Assembly: GCA_015655225.1 (NCBI GenBank)
Contig: JAATFK010000249.1
Coordinates: 1 to 21,405, forward strand
Direction: 5' to 3'
DNA from: Solirubrobacterales bacterium
GTDB lineage: Bacteria; Actinomycetota; Thermoleophilia; Solirubrobacterales; Solirubrobacteraceae
DNA: 21,405 bases
The first letter of the stretch is position 1. Each line of letters begins with the position of its first letter. This document shows positions 13,611 through 20,474 of this stretch, piece by piece. The position numbers and the translations under genes are program-made. Under the pieces are notes generated by a model. That model was not told the DNA's origin. It worked only from the letters and a program-made list of their open reading frames with translations, and searched no databases.

Positions 13611-14996
13611 ATGAGCACGGCATCGCAGGATCACGACAGTCCGCCGACCGCGTTCACGCGCGCGGTCGCGGAGCGCCTCGCCGGCGTCGACGGCGCGGCG
13701 CTCCATCCGACGGCGCTCGAGCGCGCACGGCACGCGCTGCTCGACTGGCTCGGCACCACGCTGACCGGCTCGACCGAGCCGGGCGCCCAGATCGTGCGGC
13801 GGGTCGTCGCGGCCGAGGGCGGCGCCCCGCACAGCTCGGTGCTCGGCACGGCGATGCGCACGAGCGCGCAGCGCGCGGCGCTCGCGAACGGCCAGGCCGC
13901 CCACGCGATCGACTTCGACGACAGCTTCCCCCCGGCCCAGACGCACGGCACGGCGTGCATCGCCACGGCGTCGTTCGCGGCCGCGCAGGCACGCGGGTCG
14001 GACGGCAGAGCGCTGCTCGAGGCGATCGTCGCCGGCTTCGACGCGCTCCACCTGGTCGGGCCCGCGATCGGGCCCTCGCATTACGCCCGCGGCTTCCACA
14101 ACACGGGGACGCTCGGCGCGATCGGCGCCGCGGCCGCGGCCGGACGGCTCGCGGGCCTGGAGCCCGAGCCGCTCGCCGCCGCGCTCGGCCTCGCCGCCAA
14201 CCAGGCGGCCGGCTTCAAGGCCGTCTTCGGCACGATGGCGAAGCCGCTGAACGCCGGCAAGGCCGCGGCGAGCGGCCTGCTCGCGGTGGAGCTGGTGGCC
14301 GCCGGCTTCACCGCGCCGTTCGACGCGATCGAGGCGCCCGTCGGCTTCGCGTGGACGCACAGCGACGACTTCGACGCCGCGCGCGCCCCGTTCGGGGATG
14401 CCGCCGGCGCCGGGATCGGCGGGACGATCTTCAAGCTGCACGCCTGCTGCCATGCCACGCACTCGACGCTCGAGGGCATGCGCGAGCTGGTCGCCGCACA
14501 CGCGCTCGAGCCCGACGCGGTCGAGCGGATCGTGCTCGAGATCTCCGAGGGCTCGCCGGACATCTGCGGGATCGCCGCGCCGGACACCGGGCTCGAAGGC
14601 AAGTTCAGCCTCGCCCACGTCGCCGCTCTCGCGCTCACGCGCGGGGACACCGGCCCCGGCGGCTTCACCGACGAGGTCGTGCGAGACCCGCGGCTGCGGG
14701 CGATCCGCGAGCGCGTCGAACTCAGGCCGGTCGCGTCCCGCGGGATGTTCGCGAGCGAGGTGACGGTGGTGATGGCCGACGGCACGAGCCACCGAGCCGA
14801 GGTCGACGTGCTCAGACCGGCGGGCGACGATCAGCTCGCGGACCAGTGGGACGTCCTGGCGGCGAAGCTCATCGCCCTCGCCGCGCCGGTCGTCGGCGCC
14901 GCGGCGGCGGCAGGCCTGCGCGACGAGGTCGCACGGCTCGACGGCGCCCCCTCGGTCGAGCCGCTTGCCGCGCTCGCTCGCGTCGACCACGCGTAG
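13611..14996 (+). CDS. MmgE/PrpD family protein (2-methylcitrate dehydratase / cis-aconitate decarboxylase fold)
   Basis: This 461-aa protein has typical family length. Landmarks are ARHALLDWLGTTLTGS near the N-terminus, AAHAIDFDDSFPPAQTHGTA (the aspartate/histidine active-site segment), GFHNTGTLGAIGAAAAAGRLAGL, KPLNAGKAAASGLLAVELVAAGF and KLHACCHATHSTLEGM. The family includes 2-methylcitrate dehydratase, cis-aconitate decarboxylase and iminodisuccinate epimerase, so it may dehydrate, decarboxylate or epimerise a polycarboxylate; sequence alone does not decide. I chose ATG 13611 although longer in-frame starts exist upstream, because the family begins here and a -10-like GATGCT is six bases upstream. 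No ribosome site is seen. The gene converges on the alcohol dehydrogenase operon, separated from it by a strong hairpin. Confidence 0.92.
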   Translation: MSTASQDHDSPPTAFTRAVAERLAGVDGAALHPTALERARHALLDWLGTTLTGSTEPGAQIVRRVVAAEGGAPHSSVLGTAMRTSAQRAALANGQAAHAIDFDDSFPPAQTHGTACIATASFAAAQARGSDGRALLEAIVAGFDALHLVGPAIGPSHYARGFHNTGTLGAIGAAAAAGRLAGLEPEPLAAALGLAANQAAGFKAVFGTMAKPLNAGKAAASGLLAVELVAAGFTAPFDAIEAPVGFAWTHSDDFDAARAPFGDAAGAGIGGTIFKLHACCHATHSTLEGMRELVAAHALEPDAVERIVLEISEGSPDICGIAAPDTGLEGKFSLAHVAALALTRGDTGPGGFTDEVVRDPRLRAIRERVELRPVASRGMFASEVTVVMADGTSHRAEVDVLRPAGDDQLADQWDVLAAKLIALAAPVVGAAAAAGLRDEVARLDGAPSVEPLAALARVDHA

Positions 14997-15007
14997 GCGC
15001 CCCTTCG

Positions 15008-15058
15008 ACGCGGGCCCGCCGCCCCGTCGGCGGCGGGCCCGCGTCCCGTGCGCGGGAC
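15008..15058. terminator. Bidirectional hairpin terminator between convergent genes
   Basis: A perfect 16-base inverted repeat (15008-15023 with 15029-15044) encloses a five-base loop CCGTC. A second, overlapping small hairpin, GTCCCG-TGCG-CGGGAC, lies at 15043-15058. It is placed 12 bases after the MmgE/PrpD stop and before the convergent alcohol dehydrogenase stop at 15124. No U-tract follows, as is common in GC-rich actinobacteria. The remaining spacer to 15123 is GC-rich with no gene. Confidence 0.7.
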
Positions 15059-15123
15059 GGAGCCGCGCGGCCGGGCCGTCCCCCCCGCCCGCGCGGAGGA
15101 GGAGCGCGGGCGAGGGCACGTCG

Positions 15124-16203
15124 TCAGGGCACGATCACGCCGCGCACGACCGTCCCCGCGTGCATCGCGTCGAACGCCTCGTTGACGTCCTCCAGCGCGA
15201 AGGTGCGCGTGACCATCGCCTCGAGGTCGAGCCGCCCGTTCTCGACCAGCGAGACGAGCGTCTGCAGGTCGCGGTGGACCTGTGCCGAGCCATAGGTGCA
15301 GCCCTTGATGGCTCTCTCGTGGTGCAGCTCGAACGCGTTGAAGGAGATCACGTCCTCGTTGCGCGCCGCGCCGACCATCACCGCGGTGCCGCCGCGCCGG
15401 GCCATCTCGTAGGCCTGCTTCATCGTGTCGGGCCGTCCCACGACCTCGAACGCGTAGTCGACGCCGCGCCCGCCCGTCAGCTCGCGCACGAGGGCGACCG
15501 GGTCGCCCTCCGTCGGATCGACCAGCTCGGTCGCGCCGAACTGCGTCGCGACCTCGCGCTTGAGCGCGACCGGATCGACGGCGAGGATCCGCGCGGCTCC
15601 GGCGATCGCGGCGCCCTGGATGACCGACTGGCCGACGCCGCCGCAGCCGATCACGGCGACCGTCGAGCCGGGCTTCACGCGGGCGGTGTTGAGCGCCGCG
15701 CCGACGCCGGTCGTGACGCCGCAGCCGAGCAGCGCGAGCTGCTCGCCGGGGAGGTCGGTCTCGACCTTCACCGCCATCGACTCGTCGATCACCATCTCGT
15801 CCGCGAACGTGCCGAGGCCGTTGAGCCCCTCGAGCTTGCCGTCCCCCTCGGCGCGCTCGGAGTGCTTGACGTGGTGGATCACGGGGTGGTGGTCGCAGAG
15901 GTTCGTCTCGTCGCGGACGCAGTGCCAGCACTGCCCGCAGGCGGCGTAGAGCGCGGCGACGATGCGGTCGCCGGGCTTCACGCGCGTCACGTGCTCGCCG
16001 ACCTCCAGCACGGTGCCCGCGCCCTCGTGTCCCATGATCACCGGCAGCTCCAGTGGATAGAGCCCGCTCATCGCCCACCAGTCCGAGTGGCAGACGCCGC
16101 TGGCCTCCACCTGCAGGCGGACGTCTCTCGGGCCGAGCGGAAACGAGTCGATCCGTTCGATCACCAGCGGCTCGTTGTACTCCAGCAGGATCGCGCCCCT
16201 CAT
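15124..16203 (-). CDS. Zinc-dependent alcohol dehydrogenase (class III-like MDR)
   Basis: This 359-aa medium-chain dehydrogenase has catalytic-zinc ligands Cys38 (GVCHSDWW), His59-Glu60 (GHEGAG) and Cys161 (LLGCGVTTGVGAA), and four structural-zinc cysteines at 89, 92, 95 and 103 (CGQCWHCVRDETNLC). The dinucleotide motif is VIGCGGVGQS (184-193), with an acidic Asp after beta2 (ILAVDP) indicating NAD. It resembles the NDMA/mycothiol-type alcohol and aldehyde dehydrogenases of actinobacteria. The insert HHVKHSERAEGDGKLEGLNG, after the structural zinc, is typical of that group. It is the last gene of the carboxylase-like operon; its ATG overlaps the hyuB stop (ATGA). It probably interconverts an alcohol or aldehyde linked to the ketone handled by HyuA/HyuB. 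The exact substrate is unknown. Confidence 0.94.
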   Translation of the reverse strand: MRGAILLEYNEPLVIERIDSFPLGPRDVRLQVEASGVCHSDWWAMSGLYPLELPVIMGHEGAGTVLEVGEHVTRVKPGDRIVAALYAACGQCWHCVRDETNLCDHHPVIHHVKHSERAEGDGKLEGLNGLGTFADEMVIDESMAVKVETDLPGEQLALLGCGVTTGVGAALNTARVKPGSTVAVIGCGGVGQSVIQGAAIAGAARILAVDPVALKREVATQFGATELVDPTEGDPVALVRELTGGRGVDYAFEVVGRPDTMKQAYEMARRGGTAVMVGAARNEDVISFNAFELHHERAIKGCTYGSAQVHRDLQTLVSLVENGRLDLEAMVTRTFALEDVNEAFDAMHAGTVVRGVIVP

Positions 16204-18137
16204 CGTGCCTCTCTCTCGTTGCGCAGGGCGGCAGTCGCCGCCGTGTCGATCGTCAGTCCCTCGGGGTCGTGCTCGGGATCGCCGAGCACGACGACGCCGT
16301 AGTCGCTCGCCGCTCCCGCCACGCTCACGTAGCCGTCGCGCACGTCGCGCACGACCCGCTCCGGCTCGCGCGCGAACGGATCGCCCCAGCCGCCGCCGCC
16401 GTTCGTGCGATAGCGGTACACGGCGCCGCGCTCGGTGTGACGGATCGGCACGTCCGCGTAGAAGACGTACTCGCCGTCGCGATCCGGCAGCTGCGTCTCG
16501 GCGTCGAGCACGCCGCCGATCGGCGTCGCCGCGCGAAACGACGCGGGCGCGTCGTCGGGCAGGCGACCGCGACCGATCACGTCGAACGTCTCCGGCGCGA
16601 AGGTCCAGACGCCGCCGCCGGCGCCGTCGCGGCCGCCGTTGACGCCGAAGCCGCTGGCGTGGCGCAGGTGCAGCGGCGTCGAGTAGTGCTCCGCCGCCGT
16701 CGTCCAGAGCGAGTCCTTCAGCACCGCGGCGCCGCCGCGGTTCGCGCCCGCCCCGCCCGTGTCCGGCGCGTACTCCTTGCGCAGGAGGATCATCGGGCTC
16801 TCGGCCTCGCACGCCTCGACGGCGGTGTCGAGGTTGTTGGCGAGATAGATGACCTGGTAGCTGTCGGCGTCGCCGTGCTTGGTGGCGCCCCACGGTCCGT
16901 GCTCGCCGCCGGCGTGCAGCGCGCTGACCCAGGGCGTGCCGTCGTCGCGCACGCCGTTGGCGTTGTGCATCGAGCCCGAGCCGAGGTCGCCGCCGATCGC
17001 GTCCTCGCCGAGCACGTCGGCGAGCGCCCGGAAGATCGCGTGGACGACGGGCTGCGTGCTCTCCCAGTAGACCATGATCGCGCCGTCGGGAGGCATCGCG
17101 GAGACGAGCGTGCCCGGCGGCAGCACGACGTCGACCGGACGGAACGCGCCCGAGGTGAACGGGCTCTTCGGGTCGACGAGGAACTTCAGCGCGACGCCGA
17201 CCGCCGTCTTGGCGTCCATCCAGCCGGCGTTGATGCACGTGCGCGCCTGGCGCGAGGTGCCGCTGAAGTCGACCTCGGCGCGCTCCCCCCGCTTGACGAT
17301 CCGCACCGCGACCGTGAACTGCTCCTCCGCGTCGATGCCGTCCGCGTCGATCGTGTCGCGTCCCTCGTACACGCCGTCCGGCAGCCGTTGCAGCGCGTCG
17401 CGCATCGTCTCCGCCGAGCCGTCGCACGCGTAGCGCATCGCCCCGATCGTGGCGGCCGCGCCGTAGCGCTCGCAGGTCTCCAGCAACAGCCGCTCGCCGA
17501 GCAGGACGTTCTGGAAGATCGTCTTGATGTCCGGCAGGATCAGGTCGCCCATGCGGGCGTTGTCGAAGATCAAGCCGAACGTCGACCGCACCGGCTGGTC
17601 GTGCTGGTACATCAGCATCGGGGGGAGCACGAGGCCGTTCTCGTAGACGTTGCGCTTCGTCGCGCTGAATCCGGCGGGGACCGTGCCGCCCATGTCGAGC
17701 ATGTGCGCCTTGAGGTTCACGAACGCGACGATCCGCCCGTCGACGAACACCGGGCGCACGAACAAGATGTCGTTGACGTGGTTGCCGACGCGATACGGAT
17801 CGTTCGAGACGAGCACGTCGCCGGGCCGCAGCCGCTCCGGCCCGTACTCCTCGACCACGTTGCGCGTCCCGTCGGCCATCGTGCCGAGGAACAGCGCGAG
17901 GCTGTCGCTCACCGCCGGCATCGGATAGTCGTGCTCGGGGGGCCCGGAGATCGTCGCGGCGAAGTCGTACCAGTCGCGCAGCGAGGCCGAGAACGCGTTC
18001 GTCAACAGGCCCGTGCACATGTGCTTGACGACGTAGCGCAGGCGACTCGCGAGGACCGTCGCGGTGAACCGGTCGCCGTCGTAGCGAGCCGCGAACTCCG
18101 CCTCGGACAGCTCGCGCAGCGGGATTCGCTCGCTCAT
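16200..18137 (-). CDS. hyuB: Hydantoinase B / acetone carboxylase alpha-like subunit
   Basis: This 645-aa member of the HyuB superfamily is somewhat longer than the usual 520-600. The N-terminal signature is SNDPYRVGNHVNDILFVRPVF (111 onward), where most relatives read TNDPYxGGTHxxD; the central region has VDFSGTSRQARTCINAGWMDAK, and the C-terminus ends in the family's glycine-rich motif TNGGGGWGDPFAREPERV. Related proteins are subunits of ATP-dependent N-methylhydantoinase, 5-oxoprolinase, and acetone or acetophenone carboxylase. With the adjacent HyuA and a small zinc-ribbon protein, the three-subunit layout is closest to the ketone carboxylases, though hydantoin or lactam hydrolysis remains possible. 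The start overlaps the hyuA stop (ATGA), and the stop overlaps the alcohol dehydrogenase start. Confidence 0.92.
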   Translation of the reverse strand: MSERIPLRELSEAEFAARYDGDRFTATVLASRLRYVVKHMCTGLLTNAFSASLRDWYDFAATISGPPEHDYPMPAVSDSLALFLGTMADGTRNVVEEYGPERLRPGDVLVSNDPYRVGNHVNDILFVRPVFVDGRIVAFVNLKAHMLDMGGTVPAGFSATKRNVYENGLVLPPMLMYQHDQPVRSTFGLIFDNARMGDLILPDIKTIFQNVLLGERLLLETCERYGAAATIGAMRYACDGSAETMRDALQRLPDGVYEGRDTIDADGIDAEEQFTVAVRIVKRGERAEVDFSGTSRQARTCINAGWMDAKTAVGVALKFLVDPKSPFTSGAFRPVDVVLPPGTLVSAMPPDGAIMVYWESTQPVVHAIFRALADVLGEDAIGGDLGSGSMHNANGVRDDGTPWVSALHAGGEHGPWGATKHGDADSYQVIYLANNLDTAVEACEAESPMILLRKEYAPDTGGAGANRGGAAVLKDSLWTTAAEHYSTPLHLRHASGFGVNGGRDGAGGGVWTFAPETFDVIGRGRLPDDAPASFRAATPIGGVLDAETQLPDRDGEYVFYADVPIRHTERGAVYRYRTNGGGGWGDPFAREPERVVRDVRDGYVSVAGAASDYGVVVLGDPEHDPEGLTIDTAATAALRNEREAR

Positions 18138-20158
18138 GCGCGCTCGATCACGATCTCGGCGCGCGTGCCGACGGTCGCGGTGTGCCCCGGCGGCACGAAC
18201 GTCGTGGACATCGGCTCGCGCAGCAGCGCCGGGCCCCCGATCCGATCGCCCGCGCGGAGGTCGTCCCGCTCATGCTCGACCGCCTCGAGCTCGCCGTCAC
18301 CGAGGTGGCGCAGCGGAAGCGTCCGGGCCGGCGCGAGCGGCGCGCCGGCGCGCGCCGGGAGCCGCGGGTAGTCGACCTTCTCGGAGGGGACGACGACCTG
18401 GACGCGGTACGTGACGCCCTGCACCGGGATCTGCTCGAAGCGGTTGCCGGTGCGCGTCTCGTACTCGCGGTGGAAGCTCTCGACCATCCGGGCGACGCCG
18501 GCCGGCGTGACGCGCCCGGCCGGGGCCTCGACGAACGGCGTCTCCCAGCTCTGGCCGAGCAGCCGTCCGTCGAAGCTCCGCAGCACGCGGACCTCCTCGC
18601 GCGGACGGCTCACCCGCGCCAGCATGCGCTCCTCCATCTCCGCGAAGACGGCGTCGATCTCTCCTGCCGCGTCGGGCTCGAGCAGTCGGTAGGCGCTGCG
18701 GCTGTCGGCGTAGACGAGGTCGGCGCTCAGCAGTCCGAGCGCGCTGAAGAGGCCGGGATGCGGTGGGACGACGACGCGCCGGACGCGCACGAGCTGCATC
18801 ACCGAGGGCAGCAGCATCGGCCCGGCCGCGCCGTAGGCGACGAGCGTGTAGTCGCGCGGGTCGACGCCGTGGGAGATCGCGATGTCGAGCAGCCCCTCGG
18901 CGATGTTGTTGAGGCCGAGGTTCCACGCGTAGGAGACGCGGTGGGCGAAGTCGAACGGCAGCGGCAGCGCCTCGAACGCCGCCCGGGCGAGCTCCGTGCT
19001 CAGCGCCATGCGGCCGCCCGCGAAGCGCTCCGGGTCGAGGATGCCCATCAGCAGCGCCGCGTCCGTCATCGTCGGCGCCGTGCCGCCTCTGCCGTAGCAC
19101 GCGGGGCCCGGGTCGGCGCCCGCGCTCTCGGGTCCGACGCGCAGCTCGCCCGTGGTCGAGGCGGTCACGATCGAGCCGCCGCCGGCACCGAGGGTCGCGA
19201 TCTCGGTCGAGAGCGCGTTGACGACGAGGTCGTGCTCGATCTCGAAGGTCGTGTTCACGAACGGCTTGCCGTCGGTCACGATCGAGATGTCGCACGAGGT
19301 GCCGCCGACGTCGGCGCAGATCAGGTTCGGCTCGCCGACGACGGAGCCGAAGTGCGCGCTCGAGACGGTCCCGGCAGCCGGTCCCGCGAAGATGATCTTC
19401 GCGGGGCTCTCCATCGCGAAGTCCGACGACAGCAGCATCGCGGCGCAGTCGGCGAAGTTGAGGTCGCCGCGGAAGCCCAGCTCGCCGAGGCCCGCCTGCA
19501 GCCGCGCCGTGTAGCCGCCGTAGACGATCTTCATGAAGACGTCGACGACCGTCGTGGAGGCCCGCGCGTACTCCTTCGCCAGCGGCGAGACCTCGGAGGA
19601 GATCGAGCAGGGGACGTCGCCGAGCACGTCGTGCACCAGCTCACGCAGCCGCCGCTCGTGGGTCGCGTCCACATAGGCGTGCAGCAGGCAGATCGCGACG
19701 CCGTCGACGTCGCAGCGCCGCAGCAGCGCGAGCTGTTCACGCGCCTGCTCCTCGTCGAGCGCGATCAGCGGCTCGCCCGAGGCCGTCATCCGCTCGCGCA
19801 CGCCGCGGCGCAGGTAGCGGGGGACGAGCGGCGCGGCGGCGTCGCCGTAGGGTCGCCGCCAGGACGCGTCGGTCAGCGCCTCGAACGGACGCCACGTGTT
19901 GCCGATGTCGAGGATGTCGCGGTGGCCCTCCGTCGTCAGGAACCCGACCTTGTGGAGCCGGCGGGTGATGACCGCGTTGAGCCCGACGGTGCTCGCGTGG
20001 TTGAAGGTCGGCATCTCGGCGACGCCGACGATGCCCGCGCCCTCGAGCACGGCGTCCTCCGGCGCCGCCGGCCGGCTGGGGACCTTGCCGGTGACGATCC
20101 GCCCGTCCTTGATGGCGATCACGTCGGTGAACGTGCCGCCGACGTCGACGCCGATCAC
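18134..20158 (-). CDS. hyuA: Hydantoinase A / acetone carboxylase beta-like ATPase subunit
   Basis: This is a 674-aa protein of the actin-like ATPase superfamily. Phosphate-1 motif IGVDVGGTFTDVIAI is at 2-16, NHASTVGLNAVITRR near 53, SSEVSPLAKEYARASTTVVDVF at 187-208, phosphate-2 ADVGGTSCDISIV at 282-294, and the family signature GPESAGADPGPACYGRGG near 345-362. It would hydrolyse ATP to activate the substrate for the HyuB subunit. I chose GTG 20158 because the actin-like motif begins immediately after it and it overlaps the stop of the upstream zinc-ribbon gene (GTGA); earlier in-frame starts would run through that gene. It belongs to a four-gene unit with coupled starts. Confidence 0.93.
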   Translation of the reverse strand: MIGVDVGGTFTDVIAIKDGRIVTGKVPSRPAAPEDAVLEGAGIVGVAEMPTFNHASTVGLNAVITRRLHKVGFLTTEGHRDILDIGNTWRPFEALTDASWRRPYGDAAAPLVPRYLRRGVRERMTASGEPLIALDEEQAREQLALLRRCDVDGVAICLLHAYVDATHERRLRELVHDVLGDVPCSISSEVSPLAKEYARASTTVVDVFMKIVYGGYTARLQAGLGELGFRGDLNFADCAAMLLSSDFAMESPAKIIFAGPAAGTVSSAHFGSVVGEPNLICADVGGTSCDISIVTDGKPFVNTTFEIEHDLVVNALSTEIATLGAGGGSIVTASTTGELRVGPESAGADPGPACYGRGGTAPTMTDAALLMGILDPERFAGGRMALSTELARAAFEALPLPFDFAHRVSYAWNLGLNNIAEGLLDIAISHGVDPRDYTLVAYGAAGPMLLPSVMQLVRVRRVVVPPHPGLFSALGLLSADLVYADSRSAYRLLEPDAAGEIDAVFAEMEERMLARVSRPREEVRVLRSFDGRLLGQSWETPFVEAPAGRVTPAGVARMVESFHREYETRTGNRFEQIPVQGVTYRVQVVVPSEKVDYPRLPARAGAPLAPARTLPLRHLGDGELEAVEHERDDLRAGDRIGGPALLREPMSTTFVPPGHTATVGTRAEIVIERA

Positions 20159-20376
20159 AGCGAGTCCTCGAGCATGGCGATCGGGCCGAGCCGCGACCAC
20201 CGCTCCCGCGAGGAGGAGACGAGACAGCCCGGGCACTTGACGACCTGGAACCAGCCGCCCTCGGAGAGGACCGGATAGGCCTCCAGCTCGTTTCCTCCGC
20301 ACGCCTCGCACGTGCCCTCGACCGCCACGCGCTCGACATGCAACTGCCGTTCGACCGACCGTGGATAGCCGCTCAC
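20155..20376 (-). CDS. Small zinc-ribbon protein, probable third subunit of the HyuA/HyuB enzyme
   Basis: This 73-aa protein opens MSGYPRSVERQLHVERV and carries two cysteine knuckles, CEACG (about 22-26) and CPGC (about 49-52), separated by about 22 residues that include GGWFQVVK: a classical zinc ribbon. It is too short to be an enzyme. GTG 20376 has a strong GAGAGGAGG site four bases upstream, and the gene's stop overlaps the hyuA start, so the products are made together. Acetone and acetophenone carboxylases have a small zinc-binding third subunit, and this may be a minimal counterpart; that is inference from size, cysteines and position. It is the first gene of the operon. It could instead be a scaffold or redox sensor. 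Confidence 0.82.
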   Translation of the reverse strand: MSGYPRSVERQLHVERVAVEGTCEACGGNELEAYPVLSEGGWFQVVKCPGCLVSSSRERWSRLGPIAMLEDSL

Positions 20377-20406
20377 GACGCCTCCTCTCTCGCTCCTGTC
20401 GACACC

Positions 20407-20412
20407 ACGCTG
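20407..20412 (-). promoter_or_regulatory. -10-like element of the zinc-ribbon/HyuAB/ADH operon (P7)
   Basis: CAGCGT on the minus strand differs from the P4 hexamer TAGCGT only at the first base. It is 40 bases from operator e. The predicted transcript start near 20400 gives a leader of about 24 bases with a GAGAGGAGG ribosome site. As an isolated match it would be weak; the shared spacing carries it. Confidence 0.4.
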
Positions 20413-20414
20413 AC

Positions 20415-20452
20415 GGACCGTCGCCGCCCGCGCGGGCGTGCGGCGACGGTCC
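20415..20452. terminator. Strong hairpin between the sugar-type binding protein and the HyuAB operon
   Basis: A perfect 12-base stem (20415-20426 with 20441-20452) encloses a 14-base segment that itself contains the palindrome CCCGCGCGGG. It lies downstream of the binding-protein stop (20475) on the minus strand and would terminate that transcript. It also fills almost exactly the space between operator e and the -10 of P7, so it may have a double role. Confidence 0.55.
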
Positions 20453-20470
20453 CTTGTGGCCTCCGACAAG
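20453..20470. promoter_or_regulatory. Palindromic operator, site e (HyuAB operon)
   Basis: The plus strand reads CTTGTGGCCTCCGACAAG, the most symmetric copy (arms CTTGTGG and CGACAAG, six of seven paired). It abuts the hairpin at 20415-20452 and lies four bases from the end of the upstream binding-protein gene. Confidence 0.65.
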
Positions 20471-20474
20471 TCGC

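Noticed and set aside
13032..15119. Minus-strand 695-codon open frame covering the MmgE/PrpD gene.
   Set aside because: Only its last 151 codons (MaoC) look like a protein; the rest is a low-complexity GC-rich shadow of the plus-strand gene.
18182..20278. Plus-strand open frame of 698 codons across hyuA.
   Set aside because: Composition is Arg/Ala/Asp/Val-rich without domains, and it is the antisense of a clear HyuA gene.
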